Positions 9,481 through 17,238 of a stretch of DNA of 50,695 nucleotides are shown here, piece after piece. Under the pieces are notes generated by a model. That model did no database searches. It saw only the letters and a list, made by a program, of their open reading frames with translations, and was not told the DNA's origin. The position numbers and the translations under genes are program-made. The stretch comes from Arcobacteraceae bacterium (GTDB lineage Bacteria; Campylobacterota; Campylobacteria; Campylobacterales; Arcobacteraceae): the NCBI GenBank assembly GCA_029935705.1, contig JAOZJU010000006.1, positions 1 to 50,695 of the forward strand. Direction: 5' to 3'. Numbering within the stretch: position 1 is the first letter of the stretch; every line of letters starts with the position of its first letter.

Positions 9481-9825
9481 TTAGCTTTTTTTGTGTTTGC
9501 GTTTTTGATAACTTTGCTCTTTTGTTACTTTTCTTATATTGTTTGCCATCTTTAAAAGAGTCTGCTTCTCTACTTTGAAATCATCTGTATGATTTTCATA
9601 AAATCCAAGTGTCGTATTGACAAACTCTTTTAACTCTTTTAAGTATCGGTTATCAAGTCGCATCGGGGTTTGGGCATTGATATTTTCATAATGCTCATCA
9701 ACTTTTTTTCTAAAATATATTATATCAAACTCTTCTTTTTTTATAGTGCTTATGATGCTGTTTAAAAATTTTTGCAAACTTCTTATATATTTTAGTCTAT
9801 TTATCTTGTCATCTTTTTTGCTCAT
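9481..9825 (-). CDS. Hypothetical basic helical protein
   Basis: 114 aa, highly charged and lysine-rich, with no signal peptide, membrane segment or cysteine. It begins MSKKDDKINRLKYIRSL and ends in a strongly basic tail (QSYQKRKHKKS), which would suit binding nucleic acid or ribosomes; that is inference from composition only. I do not recognise the family. The start overlaps the stop of the DUF2400 gene in ATGA (9822-9825), so the two are probably translated together and may share a job. Confidence 0.6.
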   Translation of the reverse strand: MSKKDDKINRLKYIRSLQKFLNSIISTIKKEEFDIIYFRKKVDEHYENINAQTPMRLDNRYLKELKEFVNTTLGFYENHTDDFKVEKQTLLKMANNIRKVTKEQSYQKRKHKKS

Positions 9826-10556
9826 ATTAAACCCTCTTGTCCTAAACGATATATAGCAAAATCGTATTTTATAGGGTCATTTTGATCAAATGACCTTAAC
9901 TTTTTTGTCAAAGATATCACTGCTTTTTGATCTGCTTGTTTGTGGTTTATCAGTTTTAGTTTGTTTGCGATATCAAAAAGGTGTGTATCAAGTGGCACAA
10001 GTAGGTGCTTTTTGTCTATACCACTCCACAACCCCATATCGAGAGAATCACACCTTATCATCCATCGCAAAAACATATTCCATCTTTTGTATGGTGAAGT
10101 TGTAGAGTTGTTTTTGCCAATTAAAAATGAAAACCCTCTTGAACGATATGTAGTGTGTTGATATATGATTGTTATGAGATACTGAATTGATTTGAAAATA
10201 TCTTGCTCTTTTTGAAACTCTTGTAAAAAAAGCTGATTTAGGTTAAATTTGTTTTTCAATCTTTTGATTGCTATAAACAAAGCTATAATATCCTCACTAT
10301 TTTGAAACCTATAGTAGTGGTTTTTAAGACTCTTTCTTATTGTATCGTCGCTTTTGTTTAAAAGTTCAAACTCCAAACTGTTTAAAAACTTGACTATAAA
10401 ACCAACTCTACCATAAGAAAACATAGCACAAATAAGTGATATATATTCGTCGTTGTATCTTTTTGCTACCATTAGTGGGTCTGGCTTGTCTATAGACAAT
10501 TCATATTTGGTATCTCTTTTTCTTCTCTCATCTTCAAGCAGTTGTTTGATATTCAT
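9822..10556 (-). CDS. TIGR02757 / DUF2400 family protein of unknown function
   Basis: A 244-aa protein matching the TIGR02757 (DUF2400) family. Recognisable stretches are KPDPLMVAKRYND near residue 24, SYGRV with FIVKFLN near residue 48, and the C-terminal block PLDTHLFDIANKL followed by DPIKYDFAIYRLGQEG. That last block resembles the helix-hairpin-helix/aspartate region of DNA glycosylases, which has led to suggestions of a DNA-repair role. No activity is established to my knowledge. It begins about 126 bp downstream of exbD and is coupled to the basic 114-aa protein. Confidence 0.78.
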   Translation of the reverse strand: MNIKQLLEDERRKRDTKYELSIDKPDPLMVAKRYNDEYISLICAMFSYGRVGFIVKFLNSLEFELLNKSDDTIRKSLKNHYYRFQNSEDIIALFIAIKRLKNKFNLNQLFLQEFQKEQDIFKSIQYLITIIYQHTTYRSRGFSFLIGKNNSTTSPYKRWNMFLRWMIRCDSLDMGLWSGIDKKHLLVPLDTHLFDIANKLKLINHKQADQKAVISLTKKLRSFDQNDPIKYDFAIYRLGQEGLI

Positions 10557-10586
10557 ATCTCATTCTACCTTAAAGAGCTTATAGTA

Positions 10587-10661
10587 CAACTGCCTACTAT
10601 TGTAGCTTCACAACTTGCAGATAGGTTGATATTGGTTGCAGATTCGTAGTAGGGCAAGTTT
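10587..10661. repeat. Imperfect inverted repeat downstream of exbD
   Basis: CAACTGCCTACTA (10587-10599) is matched in inverted form by TAGTAGGGCAAGTTT (10647-10661), with small bulges. The arms enclose about 47 nt that contain a direct repeat of TTGCAGAT-like sequence. The element lies between exbD and the DUF2400 gene. Transcribed, it could form a long stem acting as a terminator, processing site or small RNA. It is not near any gene start by less than 30 nt. Confidence 0.4.
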
Positions 10662-10663
10662 GC

Positions 10664-10680
10664 AAAAAAAAAGGGGGGGG
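10664..10680. repeat. A9G8 homopolymer tract beside the exbD stop codon
   Basis: Nine A (10664-10672) are followed directly by eight G (10673-10680). The tract begins 2 nt after the exbD stop on the minus strand, where it reads C8 then T9. Poly-G/C runs of this length are typical slippage sites in Campylobacterota. Here the tract is outside the reading frame, so length changes would not alter ExbD but could affect the 3' end of the mRNA. Confidence 0.8.
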
Positions 10681-10682
10681 TC

Positions 10683-11084
10683 TTATCGTTCATCTTTGTT
10701 TTTGTTTGTAATAAGACTTAAGTTATTTAGGTTTTCTGCTTGAAGAGCATCTAATAGTTTAACTATCTTCTCATAACGGACATCTTCATCGATTCTTAAT
10801 ACTACATATCGTTTTTTATCTTTGATGGTTTTTAAGGCTTCGCTTAACTGTTCAAATGACACCTCTTTGCCAAATATCGCTAACTTATCTACTGATAGCT
10901 CTATTGATACCTCTTTTGGTTTTATGGTTAGTTTGTCTGCTTTTGATGATGGCAAGTTCAAGACCAAAGCTAACTGTTCTTTTTTAAATACAGATGTAAC
11001 GATAAAAAATATCAACAATATAAAAACTACATCAATAAGTGGTGTAAGGTCAGGAGTGATACCCTCTCTTTTTTTTATTTTCAC
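10683..11084 (-). CDS. exbD: ExbD/TolR-family biopolymer transport protein
   Basis: Inner-membrane partner of the ExbB/TolQ proton channel that powers outer-membrane transport or envelope maintenance. It has one N-terminal membrane helix with the critical aspartate in TPLIDVVFILLIFFIVTSVF (D about residue 18), followed by a periplasmic domain. The 133-aa length is typical. It overlaps exbB in ATGA. No TonB, TolA or receptor lies nearby, so whether it serves TonB-type or Tol-type work is open. Its stop is followed at once by the C8/T9 tract. Confidence 0.85.
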   Translation of the reverse strand: MKIKKREGITPDLTPLIDVVFILLIFFIVTSVFKKEQLALVLNLPSSKADKLTIKPKEVSIELSVDKLAIFGKEVSFEQLSEALKTIKDKKRYVVLRIDEDVRYEKIVKLLDALQAENLNNLSLITNKNKDER

Positions 11085-11578
11085 AACTTTGCCAACAGTT
11101 TTGCTTCTATTTGATTTTCTATTTTATCAAGTATCCCTACAAAATAGTTATAAGCGATAAAGTGAGGAATAGCTACTATCATACCAGCAACAGTGGTTAT
11201 GAGTGCTATAGATATGCCAGCACTAAAAATAGATGGATCGCCTAAACCTAACTTTGATATACTATCAAATGAGCCGAGCACTCCTATAACTGTACCTAAC
11301 AAACCCAAAAGTGGTGAGATAGATGCTATGATTTTGATAGTATCCAACCCAAACTCCAACTTAGAGATCTCTTTTGTGATGATATTGTCAATCAATTTGC
11401 CATTTGAGTTGTCTTGATCTTTTACTTTTGAATAAATATCATCTGCTATACTATCTTTGTCGGTCATATACAACACAAGCGATTTCCACAAGATGATAGC
11501 AAAACCAATTATATTTAGACCTATGAGTATATATACTATCACACCACCCCTATCTATATAGCTTAACAACTGCATCAA
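11081..11578 (-). CDS. exbB: MotA/TolQ/ExbB proton channel family protein
   Basis: A 165-aa membrane protein with three predicted helices: about residues 13-35 (VIVYILIGLNIIGFAII), 80-105 and 120-148. The family signature region is ISPLLGLLGTVIGVLGSF, followed by GISIALITTVAGMIVAIP. It forms the ion channel complex with ExbD. The length is on the short side, closer to the minimal ExbB of Campylobacterota. It is coupled by ATGA overlaps on both sides, to argC upstream and exbD downstream. TolQ is the alternative name; there is no tol gene cluster here. Confidence 0.85.
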   Translation of the reverse strand: MMQLLSYIDRGGVIVYILIGLNIIGFAIILWKSLVLYMTDKDSIADDIYSKVKDQDNSNGKLIDNIITKEISKLEFGLDTIKIIASISPLLGLLGTVIGVLGSFDSISKLGLGDPSIFSAGISIALITTVAGMIVAIPHFIAYNYFVGILDKIENQIEAKLLAKL

Positions 11579-12561
11579 ACTATACCCAAACTATCATCAA
11601 AACCACACATCAAGTTTGCATTTAAAACAGCTTGTGACGATGCCCCACGACTTAAGTTATCAATAGCCGTGTTTATATATAGATATTTGCCATTTGTTGT
11701 AGCAAAAATATCACAAAAGTTAGTTTGGATATTGTCTTTGATAGCTGGTGGGTTTTCTCTTATTCTTATAAATTTATCCTCTTGATAATACTCCTTAAGC
11801 ACCTTTGTTGCATCGATTGTTTGATTTAATTTAACAAATATAGATATCAGCATACCGCGATATACAGGTATCAAATGTGGCACAAAATTTATATCAAAAT
11901 CTTTGTTTGATTGGATTTTTAATTGTTGCTCTATCTCACATATATGTCTATGTGTTAGTGGGTTATAAGCAAAACAATTTTCCTGGATATTTGCAAACGA
12001 TGTTACACTGTTTACCTTTTTTCCAGCTCCACTTATACCGCTTTTTGCATCTATATATATAGGTGAGCCATCATCTATATAGGATAAAAACGGCAAAAGC
12101 CCAAGTATGGTAGCAGTAGGATAACAACCAGGATTTGCTATAAGGTTAGTTTTTTTTATATCGTCACTATAACACTCAGGCAAACCATATACAGCATTAG
12201 ACAAGTTTTTTTTGTCCGTATGCGGACAGTAGTTTTTTTCGTATCTGTCTAGTGTCAAGCGATAATCCGCACTAAGATCTACAACTTTCAAGCCACCATC
12301 AAGTAGTTTTGGTACCAAAGCCATGGCAGTTTTGTGTGGCACACTTAAAAATACCAAAGATGATGTTAAAACTATATCGTCTATAGAAGTTTTTTCTATA
12401 TCTATATCAAAAACACCCTTTAAGTTGGGGTAAATATCTGTAAGTTTTTGACCTCCTGAACTATTTGATAGATATTTTATCTCAAATTTTGGATGTTTGC
12501 TTAATATATCTATAAGTTCAAGAGCAGTCCAGCCTGTGCCAACTATTGCTACATTTATCAT
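11575..12561 (-). CDS. argC: N-acetyl-gamma-glutamyl-phosphate reductase
   Basis: NADPH-dependent third step of arginine synthesis. The N-terminal dinucleotide-binding motif is VAIVGTGWTALELIDIL. The catalytic cysteine lies in NPGCYPTATILG, and HRHICEIEQ with VPHLIPVYRGM completes the family pattern. I start it at ATG 12559-12561 (MINVAIVG), which has the ribosome site AAAGGAAC. The longer frame begins at a TTG and adds seven residues that encode that site. This gives 328 aa. argH is about 20 kb away, so the arginine genes are scattered. Confidence 0.93.
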   Translation of the reverse strand: MINVAIVGTGWTALELIDILSKHPKFEIKYLSNSSGGQKLTDIYPNLKGVFDIDIEKTSIDDIVLTSSLVFLSVPHKTAMALVPKLLDGGLKVVDLSADYRLTLDRYEKNYCPHTDKKNLSNAVYGLPECYSDDIKKTNLIANPGCYPTATILGLLPFLSYIDDGSPIYIDAKSGISGAGKKVNSVTSFANIQENCFAYNPLTHRHICEIEQQLKIQSNKDFDINFVPHLIPVYRGMLISIFVKLNQTIDATKVLKEYYQEDKFIRIRENPPAIKDNIQTNFCDIFATTNGKYLYINTAIDNLSRGASSQAVLNANLMCGFDDSLGIV

Positions 12562-12578
12562 ATTGTTCCTTTTTGTTG

Positions 12579-13403
12579 TCAAAAACTTACCAATTTTTGA
12601 AGTTTTTTCAATGGTTTTTCATCTGTGTATATCTTTTGATATTTGATTTTGTTTTTGATAAAATTTCTTATAAGATTATCATCAAACTTTTTCATCTTTT
12701 GTCTATATATTTTTGCTGTTGGTTTGTCTATGATTATATTTTCTTGTGTATTTGTATTCATATCATTGATAGTCCAGTCTCCGTATAGTTCTAAATTTTC
12801 TTCAAGTTTATCACGAACTATTACAGCAAATAGTTCGTGCTTGTAAGAGACTATGTCAAGATTTATCTCATCTAAAAAATCACCAACGACAAACACCAAA
12901 GATGGTTTTTTTATTTTATTTAATATATAACTTTGCAAAATCTCAATATCAATCACAGATCCCTTTATAGTATCGAAACTATCTAAAACTGTTTTTACAA
13001 CCTTTTTGTTAGATGTAGGAGGGAAAAATGCAAGCTCTTTAGAACCAAAAAAAGCAGTAGTTAGTCTATCTTGAGAATACAACACAGAGTTTGCCAATAT
13101 CTCTAAACACTCTTTGAGTATAGTTTTTTTGGTTTTAAAACTACCAAAATCCAAACTCTTGCTAAATAAACACAAAATCACCACATCGAGTTGTTTGTTT
13201 TCGTTAAATATATTTACATAAGCATCTTGTGTCCTTGCTGTTACTTTCCAGTTGATATGTCTTATATCGTCATTTGTGTCGTATTGGCGAATATTTTTAA
13301 AATCAAGCCCATCTCCACTTAAATATGAGCTGTGCTCTCCTGTAATATGTGAAAATATATTTTTTCTGGTTTTTATTTTTATGGTGTTTTTTTTGTTTCT
13401 CAT
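12579..13403 (-). CDS. DUF58 domain protein (MoxR partner)
   Basis: A 274-aa cytoplasmic protein with the DUF58 signature near its start: GEHSSYLSGDGLDFKNIRQYD-type sequence at residues 22-42, then DIRHINWKVTARTQDAYVN. DUF58 proteins carry a von Willebrand A-like fold and are encoded next to MoxR AAA+ ATPases. The pair is thought to act as a chaperone or assembly system for membrane or metal complexes, but the function is poorly defined. It overlaps moxR by 4 nt. The usual further partners (BatA/BatB vWA proteins, transglutaminase) are absent. Confidence 0.85.
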   Translation of the reverse strand: MRNKKNTIKIKTRKNIFSHITGEHSSYLSGDGLDFKNIRQYDTNDDIRHINWKVTARTQDAYVNIFNENKQLDVVILCLFSKSLDFGSFKTKKTILKECLEILANSVLYSQDRLTTAFFGSKELAFFPPTSNKKVVKTVLDSFDTIKGSVIDIEILQSYILNKIKKPSLVFVVGDFLDEINLDIVSYKHELFAVIVRDKLEENLELYGDWTINDMNTNTQENIIIDKPTAKIYRQKMKKFDDNLIRNFIKNKIKYQKIYTDEKPLKKLQKLVSF

Positions 13404-14344
13404 GGGGTTGGCACTGCTTTGATAATCTTTTTGATTATATCATCTGTATCTATCTCATCAATAGTAGCTTCATAACTTAGTCGTATCCTATGTCTTAAAA
13501 CCATATATGCCATCTTTGTGATATGATATGGTGTTACGAACTGGCTATTTTGAAGATATGCATATGTTTTAGAAGTTTTAAATAGATTGATACTGCCTCG
13601 TGGACTTGCTCCAAACTCAATATATTTTGCTATATCATCCAAACCATAATTATGAGGTTCTCTTGTGGCAAATATGAGTTTGGTTATATATTTTATGAGT
13701 TCATCATCTATATGGATATTTGCTATTTCATTTTTGATAGTTTCAATATCGCTTTTGTTTATTATGGCACTTACCTCTTCAAAATCTTTTTTGACTACTC
13801 TATTTATGATATCAAACTCTTCATCTATAGTGTTGTATTGAACTTTTAATTTAAGCATAAATCTATCCAACGATGCTTCTGGTAACTCATATGTGCCATC
13901 TTGCTCTACTGGATTTGATGTAGCAAGCACCATAAATGGTTTTTCAAGTTTGATAGTATGCTCTCCTATAGTTACTTGATTTTCCGCCATAGCTTCAAGC
14001 AAAGCACTTTGGACTTTTGCTCCTGCTCTGTTTATCTCATCTGCAAGAAGCAAAGAGGTAAATATAGGTCCCTTCTTAAGTTTGAACTCATTGTTTTTGA
14101 TATCAAGTATTTCGTTGCCTGTTATGTCACTTGGTAGCAAATCTGGGGTAAACTGAACTCTTTTAAACTGTAGGTTCATCACATTTGCCAACGATTTTAC
14201 AGCAGTTGTTTTAGCAACCCCTGGAACCCCTTGTACCAATATGTGTCCATCTGACAATAAAGCTACTATCATACCCTCTATTAGTTCATCATGTCCTATG
14301 ATAACTTTTTGAATCTCTTCTTTTATCTTTTCAACTATTCTCAT
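13400..14344 (-). CDS. MoxR-family AAA+ ATPase
   Basis: A 314-aa AAA+ ATPase of the MoxR/RavA branch. The Walker A region is VQGVPGVAKTTAVKSLA (residues about 35-51) and Walker B is LLADEINRAGAKVQSALLEAM. Sensor 1 is VLATSNPVEQDGTYELPEA, and GASPRGSINLFKTSK is the family's sensor 2 block. Together with the adjacent DUF58 protein it probably forms a chaperone-like unit. It overlaps waaC and the DUF58 gene by 4 nt each. Confidence 0.92.
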   Translation of the reverse strand: MRIVEKIKEEIQKVIIGHDELIEGMIVALLSDGHILVQGVPGVAKTTAVKSLANVMNLQFKRVQFTPDLLPSDITGNEILDIKNNEFKLKKGPIFTSLLLADEINRAGAKVQSALLEAMAENQVTIGEHTIKLEKPFMVLATSNPVEQDGTYELPEASLDRFMLKLKVQYNTIDEEFDIINRVVKKDFEEVSAIINKSDIETIKNEIANIHIDDELIKYITKLIFATREPHNYGLDDIAKYIEFGASPRGSINLFKTSKTYAYLQNSQFVTPYHITKMAYMVLRHRIRLSYEATIDEIDTDDIIKKIIKAVPTP

Positions 14345-15339
14345 ATTTTGCCTTTTAAAAGTTTGTTTGCTATATTAGCTATATCTTGTGGTGCAATATT
14401 TTTGATAGAAAAATCATCTTTATCTAATTTGTTTGCATCTACAAAAGAGTTAGAATCTATTGTTTTGTTTATATCTGTTTCATAACTATTTCGTTTTGCT
14501 GGTGTATTGCCATATATAGTAATAGATGGTCTATTTAAAGCCCATGCCATATGTGTAGGACCAGTATCGCCACCTATTAGCAGTTTGGTTTTTGATATTT
14601 TGTATTTTAGCTCATCAAGAGTCAATCTGTTTGCCATATCTACATATGAACTATGATTAGATAGATAAATAGCTACTTTTTTTTCATAATCATTTGCCCA
14701 TATCACATCTATTGGTTGTTTTAAGATATTTGCAAGAAGTAGAAAATTTTCCTTTGGATATATTTTGTTTCTTTTGGAAGCACCAACGACAAATATTATA
14801 TTGTTGCTTTCATCTTTGTATCCATTTGAGTATAAAAATGGTTGTTTAGATAAAATATCTTTTGTGGATATATCTATATCTAAAGTTGATGCTATTAAGT
14901 GGCAGTTTCTTATTATCACATTTTTATCATACGATATAGCTATTTTTTTATCATAAAACCAACTTGCTGCTGATTCTCTTGTGGAGTTTTTATCAAACCC
15001 TGCTATATATGAACCCACAATTTTATTGCCAACTATTTTACTAACTATAGCTGACTTTATAAGCCCTTGTGCATCTATGACTACATCATATCTGTTTTTG
15101 GATATCTTATTTAAGTTTTTTATTTGTGAAAATATCTTAAATTTATCTCTTTTTATTGATTTTAGGTTTATAGGTATTATCTTGTCTATATCTTTGTTGT
15201 TTGACAAAATATCAGCAAAAGACTCTTCAACTATCCAGTCTATCTCTATATCTTTTATCAGTTTTTTGATAAACTGCAAAGAGACCATAGTGTGGATTAT
15301 GTCGCCTAGTGCTGAGAGTTTTACTATACATATTTTCAT
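14341..15339 (-). CDS. waaC: Lipopolysaccharide heptosyltransferase I
   Basis: GT9 glycosyltransferase adding the first heptose to Kdo-lipid A on the cytoplasmic face of the inner membrane. The family start is MKICIVKLSALGDIIHT. Further motifs are YDVVIDAQGLIKSA, STRESAASWFYDKK and, for ADP-heptose binding, LLIGGDTGPTHMAWAL with PSITIYGNTPAKRN. The 332-aa length is normal. It is unusual to find it here rather than in an LPS cluster: it sits between queC and moxR, with 4-nt overlaps on both sides. Confidence 0.9.
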   Translation of the reverse strand: MKICIVKLSALGDIIHTMVSLQFIKKLIKDIEIDWIVEESFADILSNNKDIDKIIPINLKSIKRDKFKIFSQIKNLNKISKNRYDVVIDAQGLIKSAIVSKIVGNKIVGSYIAGFDKNSTRESAASWFYDKKIAISYDKNVIIRNCHLIASTLDIDISTKDILSKQPFLYSNGYKDESNNIIFVVGASKRNKIYPKENFLLLANILKQPIDVIWANDYEKKVAIYLSNHSSYVDMANRLTLDELKYKISKTKLLIGGDTGPTHMAWALNRPSITIYGNTPAKRNSYETDINKTIDSNSFVDANKLDKDDFSIKNIAPQDIANIANKLLKGKI

Positions 15340-16019
15340 ATATCTGTCGCTTTGTATTTTATCTCATCTTTAAAACCAGCTTTTTTAAAACCATGCAATC
15401 TAAGCCTACAGCTATCGCAAACTCCACAAGCTTCAAACTCATCTTTATAACAGCTCCAAGTTTTTGAAATAGCGACAGATAGATCTTTTGCTATATGAAC
15501 TATTTGTTCTTTTGTTTTATCAATAAGCGGAGTTTGTATCGTGATATGGTGTTTTGTATTTGCTCCTTCATTGATACAGTTTTGTTGATTTTTGATAAAC
15601 TCTTTGGTACAATCAGGATAACCGCTTCCATCTTCGCTAACTACTCCTATAAATATATCAAAACTGTTGTATTTGATAGCAAGGGCAGTAGCGATACTCA
15701 GAAAGATACCATTTCTAAAAGGAACATAGGTTATAGGTATATTGTCATCTAAACCATCTATAGGGACATCAATATCTTTATCGGTCAATGCACTACAACC
15801 AATTTTTGTAAAAAATGGCAAATCAATCTCATATCTTTTTTTGGTTTCTATATCTAAAACATCACATATAGCTCTAAAAGTCTCTAGCTCTTTGTTTAGA
15901 GTTTTTTGACCATAATTAAAATGCAAAGCAACTATATCAAAACCTTTGTTTTTAGCAATATAAGCACAAGTTGTAGAGTCTAAACCACCACTTAAGACTA
16001 CTATTGCTACTTTATTCAT
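15336..16019 (-). CDS. queC: 7-cyano-7-deazaguanine synthase
   Basis: ATP-dependent enzyme making preQ0 from carboxy-deazaguanine in queuosine synthesis. The PP-loop is VVLSGGLDSTTCAYIA at residues 7-22. The C-terminal zinc site is formed by the cysteines in SCYKDEFEACGVCDSCRLR. The 227-aa length is normal. It overlaps moeA by 8 nt and waaC by 4 nt. No queD, queE or queF is in the window. Confidence 0.96.
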   Translation of the reverse strand: MNKVAIVVLSGGLDSTTCAYIAKNKGFDIVALHFNYGQKTLNKELETFRAICDVLDIETKKRYEIDLPFFTKIGCSALTDKDIDVPIDGLDDNIPITYVPFRNGIFLSIATALAIKYNSFDIFIGVVSEDGSGYPDCTKEFIKNQQNCINEGANTKHHITIQTPLIDKTKEQIVHIAKDLSVAISKTWSCYKDEFEACGVCDSCRLRLHGFKKAGFKDEIKYKATDI

Positions 16020-17229
16020 ATGTCAAGATATCCTTATAATTTTCTACAAACTCTTTGTTGTTTATATTTATCACTTCTAATATTTTCTCTTTTTGTAACT
16101 GCTTGACCGATTTTTCAAGAACTATAAAGCTATTGTTTTGGTTTAACACACTAACCATTCCTGGCAATTTTTTTGTAGCAACCTTAAAATACTCACCATC
16201 AAAAAAACCAGGAAGCAAAGTAGTAGTTCGCGGTTTATGTGAAAAACTATCTTTTAGTTTTGCTCTATACTGTTTGTGAAAAATATCATTTGAGTTTTTT
16301 AACTTTTGCAACAAGATAGTCCCAAACATCTCAAAAATTATTTGCGATGCAAATGGATTTCCAGGTAGATTTAGCACAAATGTATCTTTTATCTTGCCAA
16401 ATATTGTAGGTCTGCCTGGTTTTATAGCAATATCTTGAAATATAGTATCCATATCAAATCTATCAAAAGCTTCTTTAGTAAAATCAGCATCTCCTACACT
16501 AACTCCGCCAGAAGTGATAACCAAATCAAAATCAAGCGATTTTTCTATATGTTGCATAAGCGATTTGATGCTATCTTTTGCAGTTCCTATAAAAGTCACA
16601 TCACAGTGAAGCTCTTGACATCGAGCGATAAGTGATGGTGAATTTGAGTTGTATATTTGGTTTTTTTCTATCTTGGTGTTGTGTGCTTTTAGCTCTTCGC
16701 CACTTGCAAAGATAGCTACTTTTGGTTTTTTATAGACCAAAACTTCACTAATGCCTTGAGAGCTTAGCAAGCTTATATTTGCAAAATTTATTGTTTGACC
16801 TTTTTTAATGATATTTTCGCCTATTTTTACATCTTCACCTACTGCTCTTATGTTTTGATTTTGTTTGAACGAGCCTATGACTTTGATCTTGTTGTTTATA
16901 AACTGGACATTTTCTATAGGAACTACGACATCTGTATTCTCAGGTACACAAGCTCCTGTCATAATCTTCACAGCTTGTGAATCTTCTATATCAAAACTTT
17001 TATACTCACCGCTTAAAATTGTTCCTACGATTTCATGTGTTTGGTTGATATATGCCAACTTCATAGCATAACCATCCATAGCAGAGGTCCTAAACGATGG
17101 CAAGTTTATTGTCGCTGATATATCCATAGCAGATACTCTATTTGGTATCTGCTCTATTTTTAATAATTGTGTAGCTTTTTTTGTTTTGATATTTTGTATC
17201 AAACTTATAGCTTCTTGTGGTTGTATCAT
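16012..17229 (-). CDS. moeA: Molybdopterin molybdenumtransferase
   Basis: Inserts molybdate into adenylylated molybdopterin. Domain motifs in order are SAMDGYAM (about residue 49), MTGACVPENTDVVVP, GEDVKIGENIIKKGQ, the MoCF-type nucleotide site VITSGGVSVGDADFTKEA, and LPGNPFAS. The 405-aa length is typical. The start ATG has AAAGGATTAGA before it, 10 nt after the kinase stop. The product is needed for molybdoenzymes such as SoxC in this window. moaC lies 6 kb away in another operon. Confidence 0.94.
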   Translation of the reverse strand: MIQPQEAISLIQNIKTKKATQLLKIEQIPNRVSAMDISATINLPSFRTSAMDGYAMKLAYINQTHEIVGTILSGEYKSFDIEDSQAVKIMTGACVPENTDVVVPIENVQFINNKIKVIGSFKQNQNIRAVGEDVKIGENIIKKGQTINFANISLLSSQGISEVLVYKKPKVAIFASGEELKAHNTKIEKNQIYNSNSPSLIARCQELHCDVTFIGTAKDSIKSLMQHIEKSLDFDLVITSGGVSVGDADFTKEAFDRFDMDTIFQDIAIKPGRPTIFGKIKDTFVLNLPGNPFASQIIFEMFGTILLQKLKNSNDIFHKQYRAKLKDSFSHKPRTTTLLPGFFDGEYFKVATKKLPGMVSVLNQNNSFIVLEKSVKQLQKEKILEVININNKEFVENYKDILTYE

Positions 17230-17238
17230 TCTAATCCT

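Noticed and set aside
10664-10680. Phase-variable switch of exbD by the A9G8 tract
   Set aside because: The tract lies beyond the stop codon, so slippage cannot change the ExbD frame. Kept only as a possible 3' end effect.
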